This document shows positions 1 to 8,377 of a DNA stretch of 64,000 bases, in pieces (the stretch's first letter is position 1; each line of letters begins with the position of its first letter). Both the position numbers and the translations under genes were made by a program. The notes beneath the pieces are model-generated. The model had not been told where the DNA came from and ran no database searches. It worked only from the letters and a program-made list of their open reading frames with translations. Source of the stretch: Streptomyces ferrugineus (lineage in GTDB: Bacteria; Actinomycetota; Actinomycetes; Streptomycetales; Streptomycetaceae); NCBI RefSeq assembly GCF_015160855.1, contig NZ_CP063373.1, positions 3,100,001-3,164,000 on the forward strand, written 5' to 3'.

Positions 1-1241
1 GCAACTACGGAGACCACTCGGGTCCCGGCGAGCGGGCGGCGGCCGAGTACGTCGCCGAGAAGCTCGCCGAGGTGGGCCTCGAACCGCGGATCTTCGAGTC
101 GCACCCCGGGCGCGCCTCCACGGTGGCCCGCATCGAGGGCGAGGACCCCTCCAGGCCGGCGCTGCTCATCCACGGCCACACCGACGTCGTACCGGCCAAC
201 GCCGACGACTGGACCCACCACCCCTTCTCCGGCGAGGTCGCGGACGGGTGCGTGTGGGGGCGCGGGGCCGTCGACATGAAGGACATGGACGCGATGACCC
301 TGGCGGTCGTACGCGACCGGCTGCGCAGCGGCCGCAGGCCCCCGCGCGACATCGTGCTCGCGTTCCTCGCCGACGAGGAGGCCGGCGGCAAGTTCGGCGC
401 CCGGTTCCTCGTCGACAAGCACCCCGAACTCTTCGAGGGCGTCACCGAGGCGATCAGCGAGGTGGGCGGGTTCTCGTTCACCGTGAGCGAGCAGCGGCGG
501 CTCTATCTGATCCAGACGGCCGAGAAGGGCATGCACTGGATGAAGCTGACCGTGGCCGGTACGGCGGGCCACGGGTCGATGATCCACCGGGACAACGCGA
601 TCACCGAGCTGTCGGAGGCGGTCGCGCGGCTCGGCCGGCACAGGTTCCCGGTACGGGTCACCAAGACCACCCGGGCCTTCCTCGACGAACTCGGCGACGC
701 CCTCGGCACCGAGCTGGACCCGGAGAACATGGAGGGCACCCTCGCCAGGCTCGGCGGCATCGCCAAGCTGATCGGCGCGACCCTCAGCAACACGGCCAAC
801 CCCACCCAGCTCGGCGCCGGCTACAAGGTCAACGTCATCCCGGGCGAGGCCACCGCCCATGTCGACGGCCGGTTCCTGCCCGGGTTCGAGGAGGAGTTCC
901 TCGCCGACCTCGACAAGATCCTCGGGCCCAAGGTCAGGCGCGAGGACGTGCACGCCGACAAGGCCGTCGAGACCAGCTTCGACGGGGCGCTGGTGGACGC
1001 CATGCAGTCCGCGCTGGTCGCCGAGGACCCGGCCGCGAAGGCCGTCCCCTACATGCTCTCCGGCGGCACGGACGCCAAGTCCTTCGACGACCTGGGCATC
1101 CGGGGATTCGGCTTCGCCCCGCTGAAGCTGCCGCCGGAGCTGGACTTCGCCGGAATGTTCCACGGCGTCGACGAGCGGGTACCGGTGGACGGGCTGCGAT
1201 TCGGCGTGCGGGTGCTCGACCGTTTCATCGACGCGTCCTGA
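1..1241 (+). CDS. M20-family metallo-hydrolase (peptidase/deacylase), 5' end outside window
   Basis: The reading frame is open from the first complete codon at base 3, so the true start lies upstream; about 412 residues are visible. M20/M25/M40 hallmarks are present: HGHTDVV (first metal His and Asp), then GRGAVDMKD (bridging Asp), then the DEEAGG catalytic/metal Glu pair. A dimerisation-type insert follows with a conserved AGHGS motif. The family hydrolyses dipeptides, N-acyl amino acids or succinyl/acetyl substrates through a two-zinc centre in the cytosol. Substrate cannot be read from sequence; Streptomyces annotators usually write M20/M25/M40 family metallo-hydrolase or dipeptidase. No signal peptide can be assessed because the N-terminus is missing. 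The gene stands alone here, with chaplin genes next downstream. Confidence 0.9.
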   Translation, partial: NYGDHSGPGERAAAEYVAEKLAEVGLEPRIFESHPGRASTVARIEGEDPSRPALLIHGHTDVVPANADDWTHHPFSGEVADGCVWGRGAVDMKDMDAMTLAVVRDRLRSGRRPPRDIVLAFLADEEAGGKFGARFLVDKHPELFEGVTEAISEVGGFSFTVSEQRRLYLIQTAEKGMHWMKLTVAGTAGHGSMIHRDNAITELSEAVARLGRHRFPVRVTKTTRAFLDELGDALGTELDPENMEGTLARLGGIAKLIGATLSNTANPTQLGAGYKVNVIPGEATAHVDGRFLPGFEEEFLADLDKILGPKVRREDVHADKAVETSFDGALVDAMQSALVAEDPAAKAVPYMLSGGTDAKSFDDLGIRGFGFAPLKLPPELDFAGMFHGVDERVPVDGLRFGVRVLDRFIDAS

Positions 1242-1321
1242 ACCGGCCTACTCAAACGACCCTCCTGTAATCGTCCAGTTGTACTGGGCGTGGCTGGGGA
1301 GGGTGAACGCGCTCATAGGGT

Positions 1322-1349
1322 CGTAGCCCTATTAGTTCCTCCTCGTTAC
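1322..1349 (+). promoter_or_regulatory. Candidate BldN-type sigma promoter of chpH
   Basis: CGTAGC at 1322-1327 and CGTTAC at 1344-1349 are separated by 16 bases. This resembles the CGTAAC-N16/17-CGTTG consensus known for the ECF sigma factor BldN, which controls chaplin genes in Streptomyces. The expected transcription start is about 1355-1357. This is inferred from consensus and spacing only; each hexamer deviates at one or two positions. Confidence 0.45.
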
Positions 1350-1354
1350 AGGTG

Positions 1355-1380
1355 ATGCGATCAGCTACTTGTGATCGCAT
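1355..1380 (+). promoter_or_regulatory. Inverted repeat in the chpH leader
   Basis: ATGCGATCA at 1355-1363 and TGATCGCAT at 1372-1380 form perfect 9-base arms with an 8-base loop. The element ends 8 bases before the AAGGAGG ribosome-binding site at about 1389-1395, so it would be a leader hairpin in the chpH mRNA, or a DNA operator overlapping the predicted start site. No known regulator is assigned. Confidence 0.5.
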
Positions 1381-1398
1381 TGCCAACAAGGAGGAACA

Positions 1399-1632
1399 AT
1401 GATCAAGAAGGTCGTCGCTGCTGCGGCTGCCACCGGTGGGCTGGTTCTCGCGGGCGCGGGCCTGGCCGTTGCCGACTCCGGTGCCCAGGGTGCCGCGGTG
1501 CACTCCCCGGGCATCCTGTCCGGCAACGTCGTTCAGGCGCCGATTCACGTCCCCGTGAACGTCTGCGGCAACACGGTCTCCGTGGTCGGTCTGCTGAACC
1601 CCGCCTTCGGCAACACCTGCATCAACAAGTGA
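1399..1632 (+). CDS. chpH: Short chaplin ChpH
   Basis: 77-residue secreted amphipathic protein. It has a Sec signal peptide (Lys at 3-4, hydrophobic core, cleavage near AVA-DSG at about 25-26) followed by one chaplin domain with the signature [17 protein letters not shown] and a closing NPAFGNTC. Cys56 and Cys74 are the pair that forms the intramolecular disulfide in this family. Mature short chaplins assemble into amyloid-like fibrils on aerial hyphae and spores, lowering water surface tension and making the surface hydrophobic. The start has a strong AAGGAGG site. chpC follows after a terminator, matching the usual chpH-chpC pairing. Length and sequence are typical of ChpH. Confidence 0.95.
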   Translation: MIKKVVAAAAATGGLVLAGAGLAVADSGAQGAAVHSPGILSGNVVQAPIHVPVNVCGNTVSVVGLLNPAFGNTCINK

Positions 1633-1670
1633 CGTTGTGCCTCGCCCCATGACCAAGGGGCTGAGCCCGT

Positions 1671-1705
1671 CGGCCCCGGAGCGCGTGCCATGCGCTCCGG
1701 GGCCG
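1671..1705 (+). terminator. Terminator after chpH
   Basis: A perfect 14-base inverted repeat (1671-1684 with 1692-1705) around a 7-base loop lies 38 bases after the chpH stop and is followed shortly by CCTTTTC. It separates chpH from chpC, suggesting the two chaplins have their own promoters. Confidence 0.75.
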
Positions 1706-1720
1706 ACCGGCCTTTTCGGA

Positions 1721-1742
1721 ACGTCGGTCGAATATCCGACGT
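1721..1742 (+). promoter_or_regulatory. Palindrome upstream of chpC
   Basis: ACGTCGG (1721-1727) and CCGACGT (1736-1742) form a 7-base inverted repeat with an 8-base AT-rich centre. It is flanked by two near-identical CTTT(T)CGGAAC copies (about 1712-1721 and 1747-1755). The position 39 bases before the chpC ATG suits an operator or promoter element. The regulator is unknown. Confidence 0.3.
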
Positions 1743-1780
1743 CGTCCTTTCGGAACAAGGTCGAAGGCAGGTAATCAGCA

Positions 1781-2599
1781 ATGCGACAGGTCACCCGCAA
1801 GGGCCTGATGACCGTGGCGGCCGCGACCGGAGTCATCGCCGCCGCGGGCGGCACGGCCCACGCGACCGGCGCGGGAGCGGACGGCTCCAGTTCGAACTCG
1901 CCCGGCGTGCTGTCGGGCAACACGGTGCAGGCGCCGGTACACGTGCCGGTCAACGTCTGCGGCAACACCGTCAACGTCGTCGGGGTGCTCAACCCGGCGA
2001 TCGGCAACAGCTGCACCAATCAGGGCGGCGGCTCCCACGGCGGGGGCGGCGCGTCGTCCGACGGTCACGCCAGTGACTCGCCCGGCATCGGCTCCGGCAA
2101 CCACGTCGAGGCGCCGGTGCATGTGCCGGTCAACGTCTGCGGCAACAGCGTCGACGTCATCGGCATCGGCAACCGCAGCACGGGCAACGACTGCGCCAAC
2201 GGCGGCGACGGCGGGGGCCACACCCCGCCGGGCGGCGGCCAGGAGACCCCGCCGGGGGAGCCGGGCAACCCCGGGAACCCCGGCAGCCCGGGGGAGCCGG
2301 GCCATCCCGGTACCCCTGAGAACCCCGGCAACCCTGGAAACCCCGGCAGCCCGGAGAACCCCGTCGAGCCCGCCAACCCCGGATCCCCGAGCACGCCGCC
2401 CGGCATGGGCGGCGTGACACCGGGCGGCGGCGCCTCGCACGCGAACCACCCGGGCACCCACTTCGTCACCCAGCCCGAGGGCGAGGCACAGCTCGCCCGG
2501 ACCGGCAGTGACCTGCCGATGGGCCTCGTGCTGCCGGTCGGCGCGGGGGCGCTGCTGGCGGGTGCCGTGCTGTACCGCAAGGCACGGCCCTCGCAGTAG
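1781..2599 (+). CDS. chpC: Long chaplin ChpC, sortase-anchored
   Basis: 272-residue cell-wall-anchored chaplin. Order: signal peptide (1 to about 28), chaplin domain 1 (about 40-80, Cys60 and Cys78), Gly/Ser linker, chaplin domain 2 (about 100-140, Cys120 and Cys138), Pro/Gly-rich stalk (about 145-215), sorting signal LARTG (238-242), hydrophobic segment and basic tail RKARPSQ. LAxTG is the class E sortase signal in Streptomyces, so the protein should be covalently attached to peptidoglycan and nucleate short-chaplin fibrils. The stalk contains a run of PGx triplets resembling a collagen-like repeat. The two-domain architecture fits ChpA/B/C; position next to chpH favours ChpC. A convergent terminator follows. 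Confidence 0.92.
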   Translation: MRQVTRKGLMTVAAATGVIAAAGGTAHATGAGADGSSSNSPGVLSGNTVQAPVHVPVNVCGNTVNVVGVLNPAIGNSCTNQGGGSHGGGGASSDGHASDSPGIGSGNHVEAPVHVPVNVCGNSVDVIGIGNRSTGNDCANGGDGGGHTPPGGGQETPPGEPGNPGNPGSPGEPGHPGTPENPGNPGNPGSPENPVEPANPGSPSTPPGMGGVTPGGGASHANHPGTHFVTQPEGEAQLARTGSDLPMGLVLPVGAGALLAGAVLYRKARPSQ

Positions 2600-2625
2600 A
2601 CGCGGGCGCGGCTTCCGGTACGGAA

Positions 2626-2659
2626 CGGAGTGGGCCCCGCCGCGGCGGGGCCCACTCCG
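2626..2659. terminator. Bidirectional terminator between chpC and the DUF5703 gene
   Basis: A perfect 16-base GC-rich inverted repeat with a 2-base centre lies between two convergent stops. No T-run follows, as is common for Streptomyces terminators. Confidence 0.75.
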
Positions 2660-2683
2660 CATCTTCCTGTCCGTCGCCTCAGC

Positions 2684-2872
2684 TCACCACGTGGCCCGCA
2701 CCTGGCGGATGATCCTGCGGCGCAGCCGCACCCTGCGGCTGCCGTCGCGCAGCAGGCTCAGGCGGTCCAATTCCCAGTGTCCGTACTCGGCATGGTCCGT
2801 CAGCAGGCGTGTGGCGTCCTTGCGGGAGACCCCGCGCGGTACGTACACGTCGACAAATTCGTATTCCGGCAT
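2684..2872 (-). CDS. Small DUF5703 family protein
   Basis: 62-residue conserved actinobacterial protein of unknown function. It starts [15 protein letters not shown] and is rich in Arg in its second half ([14 protein letters not shown]), giving a basic C-terminus. Its size, the [19 protein letters not shown] core and its position near mshC/chaplin genes fit the DUF5703 family. No signal peptide or membrane segment is present. It is divergent from the acidic-protein gene at 2920, with about 47 bases between starts, so the two probably share a promoter region. Confidence 0.75.
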   Translation of the reverse strand: MPEYEFVDVYVPRGVSRKDATRLLTDHAEYGHWELDRLSLLRDGSRRVRLRRRIIRQVRATW

Positions 2873-2919
2873 CGCATCTATTGTGCGGGCTGGGGCCCGG
2901 TACGGATAGCGTCTGCACT

Positions 2920-3663
2920 ATGTCTGATGCTGTGCAGCCCACCGCTGCCGAGGTACGCGCCGCCGCCGAGGCGGTCAAGACCGCGCTCGACCGCCATCTG
3001 GCCGCGGTCGAAGGCCGGTCGGGTGAGGACGACCCGGCCGTCTACGAGGCGTTCAACGAGCTGGCCGCGGCCGCCGAGGCCTACGACGAGCTGCTCTACG
3101 ACCGTTACGACGAGGTCACCCCCTTCGAGATCCCCGGTGCGGAGGACGCGCTGCCGCCGTACACGGGCCCCGAGGAACCGAACGCGCTGAGCGTGCTGAT
3201 CCGCCGCGACTACGCGGTGGCGGAGCCGCAGCGGCTGCTGGCGCAGGCCCAGCGGGTCGAGGCGGCGGACTACGACGACGGCGCGGACGCGAACGCCTCC
3301 GGCACGGTGCACGGGGCGCTCGGCCTCCTGTTCGGCGAGTTCGAGCCGGACGAGATCGCCTCCCGGCACAAGGAGTTCGGCCTGGAGGAGGGCGACTCCA
3401 CGCTCTGGGTGACCGCGGCGGACGACCAGGCCGACCCCGGTGAATGGCTGGAGGCGCCCTTCGAGGGGGTCGACCCGCAGCGGGTGGTGTGCCGCTTCGA
3501 CGTCAGCACGGTGTTCGACGACGAGCTGGACGACGAGGACATCGAGGACATCGAGGAAATCGAGGACGTCGAAGGGGACGCGGACGACGACGCCGACGAC
3601 CTCGAGGACGAGCTCGGCACAGACCTGGACGACGATCTCGAACCGCTGGACGCGGATCGCTGA
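2920..3663 (+). CDS. Conserved acidic actinobacterial protein, unknown function
   Basis: 247 residues from ATG at 2920, which begins MSDAVQPTAAEV. A -10-like TAGCGT at 2907-2912 would place the transcription start at or next to this ATG, giving an almost leaderless mRNA; the longer frame upstream (from 2809) has no coding look and is antisense to the DUF5703 gene. The N-terminal half is helical and Ala/Glu-rich; the middle holds LLFGEFEPDEIASRHKEFGLEEGDSTLWV; the last 60 residues are a very acidic Asp/Glu tract. No catalytic motif is recognised. It looks cytosolic. The acidic tail could mimic nucleic acid or bind basic proteins, but this is speculation. Confidence 0.8.
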   Translation: MSDAVQPTAAEVRAAAEAVKTALDRHLAAVEGRSGEDDPAVYEAFNELAAAAEAYDELLYDRYDEVTPFEIPGAEDALPPYTGPEEPNALSVLIRRDYAVAEPQRLLAQAQRVEAADYDDGADANASGTVHGALGLLFGEFEPDEIASRHKEFGLEEGDSTLWVTAADDQADPGEWLEAPFEGVDPQRVVCRFDVSTVFDDELDDEDIEDIEEIEDVEGDADDDADDLEDELGTDLDDDLEPLDADR

Positions 3664-3681
3664 CGCGCGGCGCGGCCGGTT

Positions 3682-3729
3682 CGACGACGGCGGCGGTCAC
3701 GGTGAGTGCCGTGACCGCCGCCGTCGTCG
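3682..3729. terminator. Long bidirectional terminator hairpin
   Basis: Perfect 21-base inverted repeat (3682-3702 with 3709-3729) around a 6-base loop, between the stop of the acidic protein and the stop of the convergent RecD-like gene. Confidence 0.85.
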
Positions 3730-3757
3730 TGTGCGGGCGCGGTGCGGTGCGGCCCGG

Positions 3758-5917
3758 TCAGCCCGCCGACGGCACCTGCGTACCGAGCAGGACGGGCAGG
3801 CGGGTCGTGCGCGGCTTCGGCGGGATCTCGGCGACCGCTCGGGGCAGCGCCTGCTCCACGCCGTGGACCACGGACAGATGACGCTCCGCCCGTCCGAACG
3901 CCGTGTACACCCACGGTCTGCTCAACGCCTGCGCGGAGTCGCCCGGCAGCACCACGACCACCGCCGGCCACCGGCCGCCCGCCGCCTGGTGGGCGGTCAG
4001 GGCCCAGCCGTGCCGCACGGACCGCTCCACCCGCTCCTTCTCCACGACCACCTGCGCACCCGCACAGGACAGGTGCAGTCCCTCGGCGTCGGCCCGCACC
4101 ACCTGGCCGCAGACCGTGCGGCCCGGTGCGGGGGAGTACGCGACGCGGTCACCGGGGTCGAAGCCGCCGAAGCGGCCGGGACCGGGGTTGAGCCGCTCCT
4201 TGAGCGCGGCGTTGAGCGCGCGCGTGCCCGCCGCGCCTCCGTGGCCCGGCGTGATCACCTGCGTCTCCTCGGCCGGCACCCCGATCGCCCGCGGCACCGA
4301 GTCCGCGACGAGCTGCACGGTGCGGTGCACGGCCTCGCCCGCGTCCCGCACGGGCACGATCACGACCTCCTTGCCGGGCGCCTCGACCTGGTTCAGCTCG
4401 CCGATGCCGACACCGGACAGCAGCTCGCCCAGTGGGCCGGGGTCCGGTCGCCGCGAGGCGATCTGCGGGCAGACCCGCGCCGCCAGCAGATCGGCGAACA
4501 CCCGCCCCGGCCCCGCCGACCACAGCACGCCCGGATCCCCGGCCAGCACCAGCCGAGCCCCGTCCGGCAGCGACTCGGTGAGCAGCGCGGCCGTCTCGAC
4601 GTCCAGCTGCGGCGCGTCCAGCACCACGAGCAGATCGAGGTCCAACGCCCCTTCCGCATCCCGCCCGGGGCCCTCGGCACCGGAGAGCAGGCCGGCCACG
4701 GTGGCGACGCCGGGCGCGTCGGCCGCCGCCGGGGCGAGCAGCGCCGAGAACCGCTCCCGGCCCAGCGGGCTGTGCGTCGCCGCCCAGGCCCGCAGCCCCA
4801 GAGCCCGCGCCGCGCCCAGCAGCGCCGCCGGTTCGGCGCGGGACGCCTCCCCGCCGGTGTGCAGGACCAGGCCGCCGGCCGCGACCGCGCGGATCAGGTC
4901 GGCGGCGGAGCCCGCGCCGGCCGCCGCCCGCTCCCACTCCTCGGCCGAACCGTCCTGCTTCGGCACCGAGTTGATCAGACGGGCCAGTCCGTCGGCGAGG
5001 CTCTCCTCCGCGAGGGCGTACCGCTCCAGACCGACGAGGACCCGGACGGGCCGCTCCTCCTCGCCGTCCTCGTCCCGCGCCGCCTCCTCGTCCCGCCGGG
5101 CCGGGGCGCCGGGCTCGTCCAGGGCGTCCTGGAAGGCCAGGGCCTCGCCCTCGGCCAGGGTGTGCTGCACGGCCGCATCGGCGTCGGGCACGCCCCGCCG
5201 GTCCAGCGCGGCGGTGAGCGCCGGTATCTCCAGGGCCGTGTGCCCGGCCAACGCCGCCTGCTCCAGGAGCCAGACGGTGACCGCACGCCCGCGCCGCTCG
5301 TCATCCGGTCCGCACTGGGCGCCGAGCAGCGCCCGCGCGAACCCGTCGGCCTGCTCGGGCCGTACGCCGCCGACCCGCAGCAACTGCCAGGGGTCCGCCC
5401 GGAGCTGGTCGGCCGCCGTCTCGCCGAGCACCGCGGCGGCCTGTGCGGCGAGCGCCTCCGGGGCGCCGCCGTCGGCCAGCACACGCCGTACCGACTCGAC
5501 GGTCTCCGGCGCGGGGGCCGAGGGCGCGTCGGACGCCGGCGTCGGCTGCGGCCGGCGTACCGGTTCCGGGGCGGGGCGGCGCGGGGGCTCCGGCTCGCTG
5601 AAGACGGCGGCCGCGGGCTTCGCGCCGCTCTCCACGGCCCGTACGGCCGCGAGCAGATCGGCCGCCTGCCCGCTGAGCTTGGCCCCGCTGTCGATGGGCC
5701 CCTGCCTCTCGGCCTTGCGCCGCTCGATCCGCTCCCGCTCGATCCGCTGAGCGGCGAGCTCGGCCTCGGCCTCCGACCGCCGCGCCGCGTCGTCGCCGTC
5801 CTCGGCCGGATCCGCGCCCGCACCTTCCGGGGCCGAGGCGGCGCTCTCGCCCTGCGGCGCGGCACCCGGCGTCCCCGGCTCGGTGTCCTCCGTGGTCTCG
5901 GGTGGCTCCGTGCTCAC
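3758..5917 (-). CDS. RecD2-like helicase-fold protein with degenerate ATPase motifs
   Basis: 719 residues. A long charged and Pro-rich N-terminus (1 to about 135) is followed by helix-hairpin-helix-like segments (VRRVLADGGAPEALAAQAAAVLGETAADQLRADPWQLL) as in RecD2. A superfamily-1 core follows: the segment LVLAGDPGVLWSAGPGRVFADLL corresponds to the conserved GD(x)QLP(S/P)VG(x)GR motif, ALTAHQAAGGRWPAVVV to motif V, and WVYTAFGRAERH to motif VI. The Walker A region reads LHTGGEASRAEP instead of GGPGTGKST, and Walker B reads VVLDAPQLD instead of a DE pair. ATP hydrolysis is therefore unlikely, and a structural or DNA-binding role is inferred. The GTG start overlaps the stop of the upstream aldo/keto reductase by 4 bases (GTGA), so the two are translationally coupled. 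Confidence 0.8.
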   Translation of the reverse strand: MSTEPPETTEDTEPGTPGAAPQGESAASAPEGAGADPAEDGDDAARRSEAEAELAAQRIERERIERRKAERQGPIDSGAKLSGQAADLLAAVRAVESGAKPAAAVFSEPEPPRRPAPEPVRRPQPTPASDAPSAPAPETVESVRRVLADGGAPEALAAQAAAVLGETAADQLRADPWQLLRVGGVRPEQADGFARALLGAQCGPDDERRGRAVTVWLLEQAALAGHTALEIPALTAALDRRGVPDADAAVQHTLAEGEALAFQDALDEPGAPARRDEEAARDEDGEEERPVRVLVGLERYALAEESLADGLARLINSVPKQDGSAEEWERAAAGAGSAADLIRAVAAGGLVLHTGGEASRAEPAALLGAARALGLRAWAATHSPLGRERFSALLAPAAADAPGVATVAGLLSGAEGPGRDAEGALDLDLLVVLDAPQLDVETAALLTESLPDGARLVLAGDPGVLWSAGPGRVFADLLAARVCPQIASRRPDPGPLGELLSGVGIGELNQVEAPGKEVVIVPVRDAGEAVHRTVQLVADSVPRAIGVPAEETQVITPGHGGAAGTRALNAALKERLNPGPGRFGGFDPGDRVAYSPAPGRTVCGQVVRADAEGLHLSCAGAQVVVEKERVERSVRHGWALTAHQAAGGRWPAVVVVLPGDSAQALSRPWVYTAFGRAERHLSVVHGVEQALPRAVAEIPPKPRTTRLPVLLGTQVPSAG

Positions 5918-6897
5918 AGCATGCTCCAGTCGTGATCGGGATAGCGGTGCACGGGCGCCGACACGTCGTCGAGCGCCCGGCAGATCTCGTCAGGAAGACT
6001 AAGGGCCTCCACTGACAACGCCGCCGTGAGCTGCTGTGCGTTGCGCGCGCCTATGACCGGCGCGGTCACTCCGGGCCGGTCGCGGACCCAGGCGAGGGCG
6101 ACCTGGAGCGGGGAGACGGCCAGCCCGTCGGCCGCCGTCTGCACGGCGTCCACGATGCGGCTCGCCGTGTCGTCGAGGTACGGCGCGACGAACGGCGCCA
6201 GATGCTCCGAGGCGCCGCGCGAGTCGGCCGGTGTCGCGTCGCGGTACTTGCCCGTCAGCACGCCCCGGCCGAGCGGGGAGGAGGGCAGCAGGCCGATGCC
6301 CAGGTCCAGCGCGGCCGGCAGCACCTCGCGTTCCACGCCGCGCTGCAGCAGTGAGTACTCGAGCTGGGTGCTGGCCAGCCGGGTGCGTATGCCGGGCGCC
6401 GCGAGCTGCCAGGTCGCCGCCTTGGCGAGCTGCCAGCCGCAGAAGTTGGAGACGCCCGCGTAGCGCGCGCGGCCGCTGCTGACCGCCAGGTCGAGTGCCT
6501 GGAGGGTCTCCTCCAGCGGGGTGCTGGGGTCGTAGGCGTGGATGTGCCAGACGTCGACGTACTCGGTGCCGAGCCGGGTGAGCGAGGCGTCCAGCGCGGA
6601 GAGCAGATGGCCGCGCGAGCCGTCGAAGCGGCGGTCCGGGTCGGGGACGCTGCCCGCCTTCGTCGAGATGACCAGGTCCCGGCGCGGGACCAGCCCCTCC
6701 ATGAGCCGCCCCAGCAGGTACTCGGCCTCCCCGTCGCCGTACACGTCCGCCGTGTCGACGAGGGTGCCGCCCGCCTCCCAGAACGTCTTCAAGAGGTCCG
6801 CGGCGTCGTGCTCGTCGGTGTCCCTGCCCCAGGTGAGGGTGCCGAGCCCGATCCGGGACACGCGCAGGCCGGTGCGGCCGAGATGCCTCTGCTCCAT
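5914..6897 (-). CDS. Aldo/keto reductase
   Basis: 327 residues, a complete NADPH-dependent AKR (TIM barrel). It begins MEQRHLGRTGLRVSRIGLGT and shows the catalytic tetrad context: VDTADVYGDGEAEYLLG (Asp and Tyr), DLVISTKAG (Lys) and VDVWHIHAYDP (His). The C-terminal region VTAPVIGARNAQQL contacts the cofactor. Such enzymes reduce aldehydes or ketones in the cytosol; substrate is not predictable. It is the first gene of a two-gene unit with the RecD2-like gene (4-base overlap), though no functional link is obvious. Confidence 0.9.
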   Translation of the reverse strand: MEQRHLGRTGLRVSRIGLGTLTWGRDTDEHDAADLLKTFWEAGGTLVDTADVYGDGEAEYLLGRLMEGLVPRRDLVISTKAGSVPDPDRRFDGSRGHLLSALDASLTRLGTEYVDVWHIHAYDPSTPLEETLQALDLAVSSGRARYAGVSNFCGWQLAKAATWQLAAPGIRTRLASTQLEYSLLQRGVEREVLPAALDLGIGLLPSSPLGRGVLTGKYRDATPADSRGASEHLAPFVAPYLDDTASRIVDAVQTAADGLAVSPLQVALAWVRDRPGVTAPVIGARNAQQLTAALSVEALSLPDEICRALDDVSAPVHRYPDHDWSML

Positions 6898-7082
6898 GAA
6901 CGCCGAGATTACTGGCCAGAACCTGCCATGTGGGGGCCTGTGGATGAGCAGTTTGCGGGACCGTCACCGGGGATGCGGCAAGCCCGTCGCGCGACGCCCG
7001 CCACATCGGCCTCCCCGCCGGCCGCCGGCCGCGCTAAGGTCTGGTCCACAAGGGACGTTACTGATCGGTAAGGGGATCGGCC

Positions 7083-8138
7083 ATGCAGCTCGGGATCAAC
7101 CTCGGCTACTGGGGCGCCGGAATGGACGCGGACAACCTCGCCGTCGCGCAGGAGGCCGACCGGCTGGGCTACGCCGTGTGCTGGGCCGCCGAGGCCTACG
7201 GGTCGGACGCGGCCACCGTGCTCAGCTGGGTCGCCGCCCAGACCGAGCGCATCGACGTCGGCTCCGCCATCTTCCAGATCCCGGCCCGCCAGCCGGCCAT
7301 GACCGCGATGACCGCCGCGACCCTGGACTCGCTCTCCGGCGGCCGCTTCCGGCTGGGCCTCGGCGTCTCCGGGCCGCAGGTCTCCGAGGGCTGGTACGGC
7401 GTCAAGTTCGACAAGCCGCTGGCACGCACGCGTGAGTACGTCGAGATCGTCCGCAGGGCCATGACGCGCGAGCGCCTGACCTACGAGGGGCAGCACTGGA
7501 CGCTTCCGCTGCCCGGCGGCCCCGGCAAGCCGATCAAGCTGACCGTGCACCCGCAGCGTGAGCACATCCCGCTGTACATCGCCGCCATCGGCCCGAAGAA
7601 CCTGGAGCAGACCGGCGAGATCGCCGACGGCGCCCTGCTGATCTTCCCCTCCGCGGACCACCTGGAGGACACCGCCGTCAAGCACCTGCGCGCCGGGCGC
7701 GAGAAGGCCGGCAAGACCCTCGACGGGTTCGACGTCTGCCCGACCCTGCCGCTGGCCGTGGGTGACGACAAGGACGTGGCCACGCTCGCCGACACCTTCC
7801 GCCCCTACACCGCGCTGTACGTCGGCGGCATGGGCAGCCCCAAGCAGAACTTCTACAACCAGCTCGCCCAGCGCATGGGTTACGAGAAGGAAGCCGCCGA
7901 GATCCAGACCAGGTACCTCTCCGGCGACAAGCAGGGCGCCGCGGCCGCCGTACCGCAGGACCTGATCGACAAGACCACGCTGCTCGGCTCCGTCGACCGT
8001 ATCGCCGACCGGATGAAGGCCTACGCCGCGGCCGGGGTCACCACCCTGTCCCTGGCGCCCGCGGGCTTCACGCTCGACGAGCGGATCGCCTCGCTCCGCG
8101 CCGGCGGCGAGGCCCTGGAGCGCGCCGGGCTGGCGTGA
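7083..8138 (+). CDS. LLM-class F420-dependent oxidoreductase
   Basis: 351-residue luciferase-like monooxygenase-fold protein starting MQLGINLGYWGAGM. It contains the typical GSAIFQIPARQPAMTAMTAATLDSLSGGRFRLGLGVSGPQV core, where F420 or FMN binds, and IPLYIAAIGPKNLEQTGEIADG, a conserved phosphate-contact segment. F420-dependent members are abundant in Streptomyces and carry out hydride transfer to diverse substrates. AAGGGG upstream of the ATG is a good ribosome site, and TAAGGT at about 7034 is a possible -10 box. It is monocistronic, ended by a strong hairpin. Confidence 0.9.
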   Translation: MQLGINLGYWGAGMDADNLAVAQEADRLGYAVCWAAEAYGSDAATVLSWVAAQTERIDVGSAIFQIPARQPAMTAMTAATLDSLSGGRFRLGLGVSGPQVSEGWYGVKFDKPLARTREYVEIVRRAMTRERLTYEGQHWTLPLPGGPGKPIKLTVHPQREHIPLYIAAIGPKNLEQTGEIADGALLIFPSADHLEDTAVKHLRAGREKAGKTLDGFDVCPTLPLAVGDDKDVATLADTFRPYTALYVGGMGSPKQNFYNQLAQRMGYEKEAAEIQTRYLSGDKQGAAAAVPQDLIDKTTLLGSVDRIADRMKAYAAAGVTTLSLAPAGFTLDERIASLRAGGEALERAGLA

Positions 8139-8168
8139 CACGAGGGCCGTACGACGGGGGAGTTCCAG

Positions 8169-8210
8169 CGGCCGTGGTGGGGGCTCGGGGGGTCTTCCCC
8201 GCCACGGCCG
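8169..8210 (+). terminator. Terminator after the LLM oxidoreductase gene
   Basis: 14-base arms (8169-8182 with 8197-8210, one G-U pair) enclose a 14-base loop, 30 bases after the stop codon. Confidence 0.7.
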
Positions 8211-8377
8211 TCACGCAGATACAACGCGCGCGTGCCCACGCGGTTACGCCTCTGTCGTCACGCGGATGGTCATTCTTTTGGCGGAGTTGTCCGTCGTAGC
8301 TGTTGCGGCACCCCTCGCGCCGCATTTGACTCGTTCTTTGCGGAATCCTGCGGCGTCCTTAAGAGAGGTGCCCCACG

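Noticed and set aside
3440..5935. 831-residue plus-strand frame over the RecD-like gene
   Set aside because: Arg/Pro-rich with no motif; antisense shadow of the RecD2-like gene, which shows family motifs.
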